This document shows positions 14,049 through 25,788 of a DNA stretch of 64,000 nt, piece after piece. Position 1 is the first letter of the stretch. Each line of letters begins with the position of its first letter. Both the position numbers and the translations under genes were made by a program. The stretch is from Parascedosporium putredinis (lineage: Eukaryota > Ascomycota > Sordariomycetes > Microascales > Microascaceae): contig CASHTG010000019.1 in assembly GCA_949357655.1 (NCBI GenBank), positions 434,001 to 498,000 on the forward strand, in the 5' to 3' direction. The notes under the pieces were generated by a model, which saw only the letters and a list, made by a program, of their open reading frames with translations, searched no databases and was not told where the DNA came from.

Positions 14049-14771
14049 ATGGTTCAGCTTACCGAGGTCCCCGACGAGCACTTCGAGACCCCCAGGCCGG
14101 TCCCGTTGTTGACGACGATGCCGACTACACTGATACTGGTAAGTTTCCCAGCTGTTTTGCCACCTCACCCCTTCACCACGGAATTATCATCTCGCATCCA
14201 TCATCTACTACGACCAAGCTTCCCGCTGTTTGGGCTAGCTTCTTTTGGCCTTGTGATGGGCCTCTTCCCCTTTTCCCCTCCTTCTTCTCCCTTTCTCTTG
14301 GTTTCTCACCAGCTTTCCTTGACATCTGCCGAATTCCCACTCCACTATCATCACCCACAAAACGCGAAGCTAACCCGTCGCCCACTCATCGCAGACTCTG
14401 AAATCTCGACCGATTCCGAGTTCGACCCGGAGGAGGAGTCCCTCGCCGACCGCCTCTATGCCCTGCGCGACATGGTGCCCCCAACGACACGCGGCTGGAT
14501 CTCATCCAAGGTGAACTCGGTCGTCGGCTTCGGCTCCAGCAGCCTCTGGTTCACGGGCAAGGCTCTCTGGGCCATTTCTTCCACCGCCCTCCTCCTCGGC
14601 GTTCCCTTTGCCATTTGCGTCACCGAGGAGCAGCAGGTCATGGCCATGGAGCAAGAGTTCAAGATGCGCGAAGTCGGCAGCGAGGTCCTCACCGCTGGCG
14701 GCCCCGACCAGTCCACCACCGCCGATCGCGTCGGCGCTGCTCTCGGCTCTGATGGCAAGATTGCCCTCTAG
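14049..14771 (+). CDS. tom22: Mitochondrial import receptor subunit Tom22
   Basis: Central receptor and organiser of the TOM complex in the mitochondrial outer membrane; it accepts presequence proteins from Tom20 and passes them to Tom40. Exon 1 is 14049-14138 and exon 2 is 14395-14771, joined by a 256-bp intron (GTAAGT to GCAG). With one base restored near 14098 the product is 155 residues, matching fungal Tom22. The acidic cytosolic N-terminus (MVQLTEVPDEHFETP, then DDDADYTDTDSEIS) is followed by the conserved LADRLYALRDMVPPTTRGW block. One membrane segment (about residues 86-108, ALWAISSTALLLGVPFAICV) and a short intermembrane-space tail with EEQQVMAMEQE complete it. The frame break lies in the CCAGGCCGGTCCC context of exon 1. 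Identity is secure; the lesion is probably a sequencing loss. Confidence 0.95.
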   Translation: MVQLTEVPDEHFETPRPVPLLTTMPTTLILVSFPAVLPPHPFTTELSSRIHHLLRPSFPLFGLASFGLVMGLFPFSPPSSPFLLVSHQLSLTSAEFPLHYHHPQNAKLTRRPLIADSEISTDSEFDPEEESLADRLYALRDMVPPTTRGWISSKVNSVVGFGSSSLWFTGKALWAISSTALLLGVPFAICVTEEQQVMAMEQEFKMREVGSEVLTAGGPDQSTTADRVGAALGSDGKIAL

Positions 14772-15540
14772 AGGACTCGACATTGGCTATCTTTGTTGCC
14801 CCTCTTCAACCTCTATACTGAGTTTACTCAACTCCTCGTCTAGCATCACCTGGTCATCCTCGTCGACGAGGCGTTTGTGACAGTGTTCAACCTTGTGTAT
14901 TTTTGCCCCTTTTTCGACGGATGTGGACCGTTTAATCGCGTTCCGCTGAATGAATTGTACAATAGACTTTCCATCTTTTTCCTCCCTCCGCCCCCAACAA
15001 GACCTTACCTACCACTCTGCCCTTGGACTCTATTCTCTCACCACGTCAGCAGCTACCTTTGCAGACGAGAAGAGAGGGAGAGTCGCCAGGCGAAAAGAGG
15101 AGAGAGACAAAACATCCTCATCCCTCCTCTTCCACCAATCTTGTTCTACTATTTCATCTCACTGTATCCTCTTTTTGCATGTACGAGAACGCCCGCAATA
15201 TTGCTCGCTATCATATCTCTGATCTATCGTCACGGCCTTTTTTTAATCAAAGGAAAGTTGCATCTTCTGTTTTTTTCCTTTCCTTTGCTAGATCCAAAAA
15301 AGGAAAACAGGGGGCGGCTAGTTAGAGGGATATGGCGCGGCTCCCTTTCTTCCCCTCCCCTTCTGCTGGACGGGGAAGGGAAATGTACGAACAAACGGAG
15401 AGGGCAAAGACCGAAACCCTAGGAGGAGGAGGGTTAATACGGCCCAAACAGAAACAAAAAGTAGCGCCTCCTCTTAATTCTCTACTCCAAAATAGAAACC
15501 AAAACAATCCAACACTAGCAAATATTGCCTTGTTTCCATC

Positions 15541-15541
<1 letters not shown>

Positions 15542-15569
<28 letters not shown>
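15542..15569. repeat. (TG)14 microsatellite
   Basis: Fourteen TG units followed by a degenerate GCGTGCGTGTAT tail, located between two convergent genes. Confidence 0.95.
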
Positions 15570-15573
<4 letters not shown>

Positions 15574-15956
15574 CGTGTATCCAGCAGTGACAGGTCTCAG
15601 TTTCGAGTCGGCACAACTCCACGATCCAAGGAAGAAGGAGCCCCGAGAATAATCACGGAGCCATTACCACGGGAGGGGGCGTGGGGCTTAAGGCACGCAA
15701 GGTTTGCCCCATGTACACTTGAGCGCAAGGAGATTATAACATCCATGGGTCTTTGTCCGGGGGCGAGCTCCACGAGCAAGTTGAAGCAAAGCAAGGGAAA
15801 AGACAAACGGCGAGGGAGATAGAAGAGCAGGATAGAGCAAGGAAGTCGTCGTCGAGTAGGGATTTTGACGTAGAAGGACGAGAGAGGGACACCCAGCTAA
15901 AGACATAGATGGAACAAGTGTAAAAGGCCTGCATATTGATACAAACACACCAATAC

Positions 15957-15969
15957 ACACACACACACA
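15957..15969. repeat. Short (AC)n run
   Basis: Six to seven AC units next to ATATAATAAA, about 400 bp from the (TG)14 run and on the complementary repeat motif. Confidence 0.8.
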
Positions 15970-16859
15970 TATAATAAACTACTATTAGTTCTCACGATTA
16001 ATGGCACAGGCAAAGGATACGGGGAAAGAAGAAAATAGTCTCAACTGGCTATAAACCCCAAACTGAGCCACCTCTCTCAATCTCCCGCCTTCTCTCCCTG
16101 CCCAAATCCCAGCCTTCTGATATTTAAAAAGAATACAAGTAGGTGAGAGCGTACAACGGTCTCGCTATCGACAAAAAGTGAACAAACGGACAAAAGGGAG
16201 TAAAGTCGCTGGATATGGGTGACGAATGCTGTGTGTTCATGTTCGTGTGCGTGCAAGCGTGTACGCATGCATGGACGCATGTGCCTAAATACAATGCAGG
16301 AAGGACAACTCTTGATATGAAATCCTCGCTCTTCATGCCTCGCTTCTGCACACAGACACAAAATTGAGGTAGGCTCAGGGGGGCGGGAGAAGATATACAG
16401 CCAAAAAAAAAGAAGAAAAAAGAATTCTGCAAGCCTCTATCTCTGCAGATCCGATTGAACAAAAGAAGCAAACGGGGGAATGGGTGATCTCGAAGAAGTA
16501 GACCGAGTGTTAGAAGTACTTCAATATGTCCCCGTGCCACCACAGTGAGGAGGTTTGCGAGGGTTTGGTTGATTGGAAAGGGTACAACCATGGGGCATTA
16601 GGATAAAACGTAAGAGAGGAAGTCGTGAAAAGAAGATGGAACAAAAGGAAGATGGGGGAGTACCATCATGACGCCCTGGTATATAACTTGTATAGTGAAT
16701 CTTCGAGAATGGTATAGACAAAGGGGATAGAGGCGGTCCTCCTAGACAGAAGTTATAGCGGAAAGCACGGGGCCGAGAAAAGGGAGGGGTGGCGAAAGGA
16801 TATGAGAGGAGAGTGGGGTGAAGGTAAGAACTGATGGCATGCATAGGCACACGCTCGCT

Positions 16860-19800
16860 CTACTGGCCAAAGGAAGAGTGATTCCTGTGGGCTTCGACGA
16901 GGACTAAAAAGGAAGACGTTAATAACTAGTTCTCCTGCCCTGCGTGGCTCAAGGTAGTTAGTTTCGTTGAGTGCGACTTGACTTACTCTCAAGGACGTGC
17001 GCCTGGCCGGCTCGGTCTTCGCAGGCAACCTGGAGACCCGAACCCTCTACAAAGTCCAGCACCACACTGTTGGGAAGTTCCTGAACCTCCATCTCGGGCG
17101 GGTAAGGTAGTCGGAACTCGGAGAGATGATACCTCTTGACACCTGCGCCAGATGGCTGTTTGTCCATTGGCGCCGCGGTAGCCGCAGCGGTGCTGAGGAT
17201 TAGGAAACCCTGGGAGTCGAGGCACATGCTCCGGCGCTTCCACAAGAGATTATCAGGGAATTGCACGTTCACATCGCCCATGTACGCAACAATCGTGGGG
17301 CCGTTGTAGTCGCGACGGTTAGACGCTCCAGGCTCGGCAACCTGGGCCGACGCTTCTTCCTCGTGCAAGGTCGGCGAGATGCCCGTTGGCGTGTTCTTAC
17401 CACGGCTTCCGTGGAGCGAGGAAGACAGGCGCCTCATAAAACGCCCCGCTCGGCTCTTAGACGACTTCTTCTCGCTCGCACCCGACTTGGATTCGTCCCC
17501 CGAGCCGCTGGTCTCGGTATAGGCCGAAGGGGATAGTGTACCCGCCGTACCGGGATCCTTGCTCACGGAGGAACGTCGGCTGCTGATCGAAAGTCTTCGC
17601 TGAAACGTCGTGCCCGAGTTTTGATGGACCGAAGGGGGCCTCGACGGGGAGCGAGATGGCGTAGATGGGGTGGGCGCCGCGAGATTGTCCACCGAGGGGG
17701 AAGTGAGGGATTTGCGACGCTCTTTAATGAAGTCCTTAACGATGCTTAGTGAAGAGCGTCTCGCCTTGCGATCCGCTTCGCTGGCTCGGTCGTTAGACTC
17801 GGAGCGTCTTTTTCCCGCGACATTCTCCGCTCCTGGATCGTCTCCTTGCTAATGGGAACCGGAGCTGGGTTAGCCGTTCTCATGGGAAGACCTGGCTCGG
17901 CCTTTTGGTGGTCTACTTCAAGAGGAGATTGCTTCAAGTCGAGGGGCGCATATTCAGTGGCGTCCTTGTGTTCAGGCACGGCGCCCGAGGCTGCCGCTGG
18001 GTCCCGGATGATTCTAGCCTTGACCTGGATGGACTCGGTGCGACCCCGGGAGGGAGGGAGAGGGGAGGGGGCCAGCCTCGAACATTGTCAGTCTATTGGC
18101 TAACGACGCTGAGCGCTCACGAGATCGCTGCCGCGAAGTCTCTGGCGATGATTCCCTCGTCTCGGGGGCGGGCTACTTCTGACAAAAGACGTAGCACGTT
18201 CCACAACGGAAGGAGATCGAGAAGGATCACGCACGCTCGACTTCCTGACAGAGAAGAAGTTTGCCGACGGCGTCTTTGGGCGAGGTTGCTGAACCGACTC
18301 GACGGGAGGGGCATCGCCGCTGCCTCCGGATAGCTTTTCTAGGGCCTTGATCCGCTGCGAGATGCTCGAGCCGATGTTCGCCTTCTTGGGCGCCAAGCCA
18401 CTCGCAGGGGCCTGTTGCTGGGTGATTTTGTGCAGGAAGGCAGCTCCTGAGGAAATGGACCTAGTTCCGGTGGGAGAGGAACCGCCGTGGGGCTAAGGAG
18501 GGATGCGGTCCGCTGGATGCTAGGCTGCGATACGGTTCTCGTGCCGGGCGGGACAAGCCCCTCCCTGCCTACAAGGGTAGGGAAACTGGGATGAATAGGC
18601 GACTTTGCTACCACAACGGGTTTCGCCTCTTGCACCGTGGCGGATTGGAGCTCGTCGAGCAGGTCCTCATCATCCGATAAGCTGAGTGAGCTCCGGATAG
18701 AAGGGGCAAGGTCGGTCTTGATGGGCTCCAAGTTGGCGGTTTTCCTCGACAGCCTGCTGTGCAACGATGTCCTATCCTGCTCCTTGGGCTCCTGAGCGTC
18801 GCCATCTGCTTGCACCTCCACCTCTTCTCCTTGGTCAGCCTGGTCGTCGGCGAGGTATTCTGTTTCCGCCACAGTCGCCTCCATGGTGGGAATAGCTGGG
18901 AAAGGGGAAGTGTGTTCCTCGACCGCATCAACCTGCGTGCGGAGATCGCGCGTCGAAAACTTGGACTTTGGGATTCGGAGTGAGCTCCTCCTACGCTCTC
19001 GCTTAATGTCATCGACCTCCTCCTGCACTTCAGACGCACTAGGCGCTTCCTCGGTAAAAGCATCAATCTCGCTGCTGACCGAATCCTTGGCCGTAGAGAA
19101 CCTCGAGACGGGCAAAGCAGTGCCGGTGCGGACCTTGGGTAAGGGAATGTCTACAACATCGACCTCAGCATCAACCTCGCGATCCCTGTCCTCAGGCTCA
19201 TGTGCGACCGCGGCGGCAACCTCGAGTGGCTCAGAAACAGGGGCTTCAACTACTTCTTCCGCAACATCATCCGCTGAAGTACGAGTGAGCTCCTGGTCCA
19301 CCTCTGTCGAGTCGGCTAGTACCTCATCGACATCGTCGTCATTCTCCTTATATTCTTCCTTCTCGTGGTTGGCCTCGATCGTTTCATCAGTGGACTCCGA
19401 GATTGACGACGCCTTGGTAGACTGGGCAGCCTCAGAAGAGGCAATGTATGGTGAGGCGGGAAGCGAATCTGTATGCGCAGCCTCGGAAGCATGATCAGTG
19501 ACTGCAGACATGCTGCCTTCCATGACAATCGCGGAGTCGGCTTGGGATAGGGATAGCCTGTCGTCTTGGTCCGCGTCCTCCACGTCCCGTTGCTTGTCCG
19601 CAGTCTCCTCCAAAGCAGACGGAGCCAAAGATGGCACAGGCACTGGGTCCGACTGCACCACTGCCTCCGGAACTTCCGGAATCTCCTCCTCCACCTCTCG
19701 GTGTGAGACGGGGAGCGCTGGTACAGGGGGTGGCATCATGCTCAACTTCTTCTTCTTCTCACGCAGCTGCATCGCCTTCATGAGGCGTGCCTTCTCAGGA

Positions 19801-21304
19801 GTCATCCTCTCCTTGATGGGAGACGTGGGTTTGAAGGGCGGCATGACGAAACTCGCTCCGGAACTAGTAGAAGGACGAGCGGGGCCAGGCCCGGAACTAG
19901 TGTGCGGACGGCGCAATTCCTCCAAGTCTGGGGAGTCGACAGGCTCAGGGATGGGAACAATCGAGTTGCCAAATGTTATTTCCGGCACGGCATGGAACTG
20001 TTCTGGGGAAGACGAGGGATCGTTGCTGGACGAGTCCTTGGGTTTGGACCTCTTGGATCCCTTGGAAAAGAGCTTGAAGCCTGCGGGTATGGTAGAGACG
20101 GGCCTGAATGTGGCTGCGGAGGCCGTCTGCGGGCGGCCAGACTGGTCGAGAGAGGGGCGGGGCCAAGCTTCACCTTTTGCCTACCATACGAGGTATAGCT
20201 GTAATAATCTGGTCGGGTGGATTGGCTCGACATCCTCCTTGCAGCAGTATCGAAGGATTTGGCGGGAGACGGGGACGGGGTATGCCAATAAAATCGGGCG
20301 GGTCAGTTGCAGTCGTGAAGTTGCCCTTTTCGGGCGATACGGCCAGCTCAGCGTCCAAGACCACAGGGGGACTGGGTCAGGGGCGGAACCCTTGTCCTCC
20401 GCAGCTTCCTCGGCTGTGGGGGTGTCAGGTACGATGAGGGCGTCAGTTTCCCCAAGTGACTGGCGCTTGCTAGCTCGCTGCTGTTCCTCCTCATCCTCCT
20501 CCGCAATCTCCACTAGTCTCCTACGGCGAAGGGAACTTGTTGATGACGACGTGGATCCTGACGCGGCATGCAGCGAGCACGCCGCGGAAAGCTTGGTGTC
20601 CTTGAGCTCGCTTGCCGTGGTGATAGAGAAGGTCGTGTCATGGGGAGAGAATCGCTCGCAAACTGCATTAAAATGAACAGTGACACGTGCTGTGAAACGC
20701 GACCCCGATTAGCATTCAAAGTCTGAAGGGGCAGAATGGGTGGGGAAACAATCGAGGTGTGACGAACCTTGAATCAGACGGGAACAGCCTTCGGGAAGGT
20801 ACTTGATGATGACATTCCGCCGGCGATACCTCAAGAAGCCGTAAAGGGGGATGTGTCCTCGTACTCGGAGATGGCATTTCGGATCTCGACGATGCCGCCA
20901 TTCCCACGACCTAATAAATCGACCTCGTCGCGGCTCGCATACTTGAGGAGGAACCTATAAAGAACTCACGAATCAGCTACCGCTTCGATAATAGCCAGGC
21001 CAGATAACGAGGCAGAAACGTAAAAGCGGCAATGGTTCAGGGCAATCAGAGATTGGTGGTGAGTGTACTGGGGCAGGCCAAGTTCTAGAAGCAGTTGAGA
21101 CAAGGAAAGCTTGACAAGACAAGCTAGACAGGATGTCTCGCCCAAAACCTAGCGACAGCGCCAAACCCATGGCGACGAAAGTTGAGGTGAGAATAGAGGG
21201 AGTAAAGAAGAAGAAAACAAGGCTCCATACCATCCGCCAGGTTCAGAGACGGCTGTTGTGTGTGCCTCTTTCACCTTGGTGTCATCGAGGCCATTAAGCG
21301 ACAT
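16860..21304 (-). CDS. Large protein with ADF-H-like N-terminus, disordered middle and conserved C-terminus
   Basis: Proposed start ATG at 21304-21302. Exon 1 is 21304-21231 (24 codons plus 2 nt, MSLNGLDDTKV...), exon 2 is 20954-20768, a long exon 3 runs from 20689 to 16987, and the last exon 16903-16860 ends at TAG. Splice joins keep the motifs EPGGWFLLKYASRDEVDLLG and LIQARVTVHFNAVCERF intact. About 1,330 residues. The first ~110 residues (GRGNGGIVEIRNAI, YGFLRYRRRNVIIKYLP) resemble an actin-depolymerising-factor homology fold. A Ser/Pro/Glu-rich region follows with MKAMQLREKKKK, a KANIGSSISQRIKALEKLSG helix and VKARIIRDP. The last conserved block has YMGDVNVQFPDNLLWKRR and RYHLSEFRLPYPPEMEVQEL. 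Similar fungal proteins are usually listed as hypothetical. Seven single-base losses interrupt the frame, and the segment around 18060-18115 (intron or lesion) is unresolved. A role at the actin cortex is inference. Confidence 0.75.
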
Positions 21305-24300
21305 GGCTGTTGGTTCGAACCTGGCAGCCCTGGACCTCGGGCGCCAACACTTAGGTGTTTTACAATGGGAGAGTTATAGGAAACGTGAAATTTTCGATGA
21401 GGACGAAGAGAGCGGCGTGTTATGAGGAAGACGACACTCTGACAGGCTCGTGGTCCCTTGGATCGGAGTGATGTGTTTTTCCTGCCGTTTATTTTCCTTG
21501 TCGTTCGGTGACGAGATTGGGCCAACAATGTCGCTTCGTACAAGTGCGACCTGGGTTGTTCAGGGTAAGGCTGGCCAGTCCGGCACGAGGACACGCGTTG
21601 GCGGAGAGGGACAAGAGCAGACATGGATGGACGGTGAATTGGGCCAGCCAGGCCGGAGGAGGGCGAAATCGAGCTCTTCTGGCGAGCAATCCGGCGCCGT
21701 GATCGAGAGGTTGAGGGGGGCGGAAGGGGGTGGTGAAGAGGGATGGTTTGTCGAGTCGAGGGAGAAATTTGGTACTAGGCGCAGGGAGAAGGGGAAGAAG
21801 GGGAGAGAAAAAAAAGAAGGCGAGGGGTGATCACAGCACCTGGTTGGCTCTAGAGCAGCCCTACTATTCAACGTGCTAAGCCAGCGCTCGGAGGACGGAC
21901 AGGGGGCTTCGACGGGACCAGATCAACCTGGAGCGGTTTGACGAGATAATGACAGGTACCCCACCCACCACTGTGCATTGGGCTACTGTTTTGTTCCTGG
22001 CTGGTTGCAGGTCGAGGCGTTCAAATGGACCCCCGGTTGGCTTGTCTCGACACGAAGCGCAGATTTCGAACAATGATGCACCGAATTGGCCATCAATCGA
22101 CGAGGGTTGCCCGACGCCGATTGAATAACGATATCCCTTTGGCGGATGAATGCTGTCCCTGAATGGAGATCAATGATGCATCCATCTAATAGATCTATAG
22201 ATCATTGGCGATAACATACAGCAGTGCAGGAAGCCAACTTGGCGAAGTAAGGAGTGAAGACGCGTTTTTGTCCCAACACCGTCTGCGAGTTGGACCAACC
22301 GAACTCACAATCGTGAAATCCCAATTCCTACATGTATTTTTTTCTCTGTCTCTTTCTTTTCTTTTCTTTTCCCTTCCCTTCTTCTGTTTTCCCGGCTACG
22401 TCCCGTTTTTTTTATATATGTTTTAGTACCCCCTTCGATACCAGCCCGGCAAATATCCCAGGAAGGCTCTGGAACGACCTGGGGTCGGCCCGGAAAGTTT
22501 TGTATCACATCCTCGAGAGGGAAGCAAAAAGACGGGATGAGGCTGGAGCCGTCCCGATACCAATATCTATAAATTCTACGGGTGCTCGGTTCCAATTCTA
22601 ACAACGCGGTGATGTTGTACAGGACCCGTGCTGTCGTGTACTTGTGTTTGTTTTTAAAGTTGCGGCTCGCGGATGTGTACGATTGATATCAATGAGAGCG
22701 ACCCAAGGATACAGCGCCAGCTATCTTCTTGACGACGTGTTGGGAGAGAAATGGTCTCATGTATGTCGGCCAATGATCCGTAGATCTTTCTCGTTAGCGA
22801 ACAGAGCATTACGTCGCCCCAGGTTGAGACGACTCAAAGCAAGGGCTATCGATACATCCATGCCATGCACAATCACTCTGTACATTCCATTTAAAGGGGA
22901 AGGACTCGGCAGGCAGCCAAAAGCGAATAAGCTCGTCGAACATGTGGCGTTTACAGTGCATCTAAAGATAGGGGTGGGCAAGTGTAGAGCAAAAGGCTCA
23001 TGACGACGGGAAGCTTGATGAAAGCCACCATGGACTATTTGGGGTTGTGAGGGCCCCATTTCAGCCAGCATAGAGCGTAGTGTCTGCGGTGTTTCTTACT
23101 AGTGCCAGGCCCCTTTCTAGGACCAGACGCTTGTGCATCCATACTAGATCCGGTCGAGTGGGCGCTGTTTAAAAGTGATGGTGATCTTGAATTATTAGTT
23201 GTCCGGGGTTCACTCTCAGAACGCGGTGTTTATATTATTACGGCGCCGAGAAAGAAGAACAAAAAACCCAAAAAAACCTGAGTGCCGAACGGGATCGCTG
23301 ATCATCCAAGACGGACGAGGACGCAATCAAGGAGCAAACAAATAATTGGAAAGAGGTCGGGAAAAGAAAACATGCGGTCAGGTATCCATGGTACGGTGCA
23401 GAGATGCGGAGAAAGCTCTAGTCGCATAATGGAATGTGCAGCAGATCTGAAGCACCCCAGGAAAATAGCTCTCCCGTGCTCTCTCTGTCTCCCTTCCCTT
23501 TTGCTGGAAACGCTCACAGGAAACACTGAACGCAAGGGCCAGATTTGGGAACGGGCTTTGGCCATTGAGCATGAAGCTCCAACCACATCCTTTTAGCGGA
23601 AAGAAAAGGAGGGGGATGGAACATTGAAGGGTCCAAAGTACAGTGACAACCTGACACGTCAGGATCTTCTACGGTTCTCATGTATTTATACTAGCATCTT
23701 TGGCAGCGCAACTCTTTGGATCCCTGGACCCATTGATCAATTGATCTGTCTGGGAGACAGAGCAATAATATCGACTAGTGTTATTACCAGCGAATAGACC
23801 AAATCTATACTTCGGAGGTACGGCTAAGACTCGCAGCATTGATGGAAGATGCAAGCCGAGACCTGAGGGCCGGGAGAAGGAAGGCGGGGGAAGAAGGGGC
23901 CTAGTTGGACCGGGTGATAAGAGTTGCTTCTCGAAATGCATTAAGATCCGGGGATTCGTGTTATAGACAGAGTGACTGATTTGGTCCCGCCATGTACACG
24001 AGTGGTGTCTGGGAGCTCTTTTGTGTGGAAGAAGACTTCATGCTGTGTGAGTGCGCACCCTTTGCTGCCCCATTTGACAGCTGCCGATATTACGCAAATT
24101 CCACGGTCCTGGCGCACATTCTCCATCTCAAGTCAAAGGTTGGGCCAACAGGCTCATTGGGTGCGCTGCTGGATTTGATCCCGTCCGGGTTGTTCTCTAT
24201 TACAATATTACTCGGTACAGATCCGTGGATATTATCCCTCAATCCAGGAGGCCCAATGGGATACTATGTACCCCGGTAGTGGCCGCAAATCCGGGGACTC

Positions 24301-25252
24301 GAAGAAGCTGTACAAGGAGCTCACCACATCACCACTTAACTTTAAAATTAGGAGAGCGCAGAGGCAATTTCTCCCAACTCCGCTTTCGATCCCCTCCTTC
24401 CCTCGGTACGAACAAGAGAGCACAGCAGAAGTTGCTACGCAGGTACAAGTATCACATACCCAACTCTTGACTCCAAACAATGAATCGTTCAAAAGCGTTC
24501 GTTTTTCTTTTCTAACAGTGGGAGCACAGTGACGTACACTAGAAGAACTTTGAAGTTCATCATCGACATTGTGGGTCTCAGCCACTTCGTTGTGTTGCGA
24601 GGACGCACGCCACTCTTTGCATCTGTGCAGGACCTATGCACCAGCTGCAGTGTCGGGTCAGTCGTCAATGCGACAGAGTGGCTCCAGGCCTCTTCGGTCC
24701 AAGCAATGGACCCATTCCATCCACCATCAATGGCGGGCCTTTTGGGGGCCTCTTGGTCAATAATACGGAGGGCCTGATATAATTGAGATCGGTCAAATCC
24801 ACCCTTTTTAATGACTCTCTTGCCTCGAACCCGCTCCACTCGCCAGATAACTGATCTTGTTCCAAGTATTGATGACCTTCCAAGCTCGCCAGACGACATT
24901 ACAGGGGTTGAAATGCTCGAGAATCAAACATGCAAGACGAGTTAACACTCTTCCACTCAGTAGCAGAGGCCTAACCAGCATCGAGCCCTGAGCCCGTCCC
25001 TCCCCATCATCGGATCACATTCTTGAGATCCAGGTATCGTACGAAGTACTTGTAATCCACATTACTTTTTCTCTCAACACACCGCGTATAAGGAAACAAG
25101 CGTTGATTATGACTTGACTTGGAGAACGTCCAAGTAAGCCCCACTGTTTCACCAAGACCACGGAGAGATGAGAGAACCGGTTCACCTCGCCGCCCCACAA
25201 ATCCACAGGAGCCACTTTCCTTATTGTCCAAGTAAACAGATCCAAGACCCCG

Positions 25253-25297
25253 AAAAAGGAAAGAGAAGTGGAGGAGGAGGAAGAAGAAGAAAGGGGT
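25253..25297 (+). repeat. Polypurine GGA/GAA tract
   Basis: Purine-only stretch with GGAGGAGGAGGAAGAAGAAG character. No gene is attached to it. Confidence 0.6.
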
Positions 25298-25741
25298 TCG
25301 TTGCTAAAATACTTGATACTTGATACTTGTCAGGTCCGATCTTTCCTCAAACACCTCTCCAAAACAGGAAAGAGCTAACAGCCAACACTCCGTCTTGAGA
25401 CAAAATTCAAGAGAGGCTCGATATTTTTCTCGGGAGAAGCCAAGTGATGGGGAAGATAGCGTAAATACTTCATACAAGCACACAGAGGGAGAAGATCGGG
25501 AGCCAGAGAAACCCGACAACACAATGGAAGAACGGCACCGAAGCAACAAGTGTCCATTCCCTCGCATCGCATGCAACTCAAGCCCCTTCGTCAAGTGTCT
25601 GTCAACCTTGCCGCACGGACCGTTGAACTTTTTTCGCATCTCGAAAGGGGATTCGATCGTGGACAAAAATGGAAGACTGGTTGTGTTCACTCACGTTTCT
25701 TCTGCAGAGGGTCAAAGCGGCCGCAACGCTCGAGCTTCGTT

Positions 25742-25742
<1 letters not shown>

Positions 25743-25786
<44 letters not shown>
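25743..25786. repeat. (CA)22 microsatellite
   Basis: Twenty-two uninterrupted CA units, one of the two longest simple repeats in the window. Intergenic. Confidence 0.97.

Positions 25787-25788
<2 letters not shown>

Larger units (their letters stand above)
14772..16859. other. Convergent intergenic region between tom22 and the long minus-strand gene
   Basis: About 2.1 kb between two 3' ends. It holds the tom22 3' UTR, a (TG)14 run at 15542-15569, a short (AC)n at 15957-15969 and generally T-rich or A-rich flanks. I see no gene with support here. Long open frames on both strands are low-complexity products. Confidence 0.5.

Noticed and set aside
21301..21330. GGTTCGAACC resembling a tRNA B box
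   Set aside because: It lies in the 5' flank of the ADF-H-like gene and no A box or acceptor stem was found at tRNA spacing.
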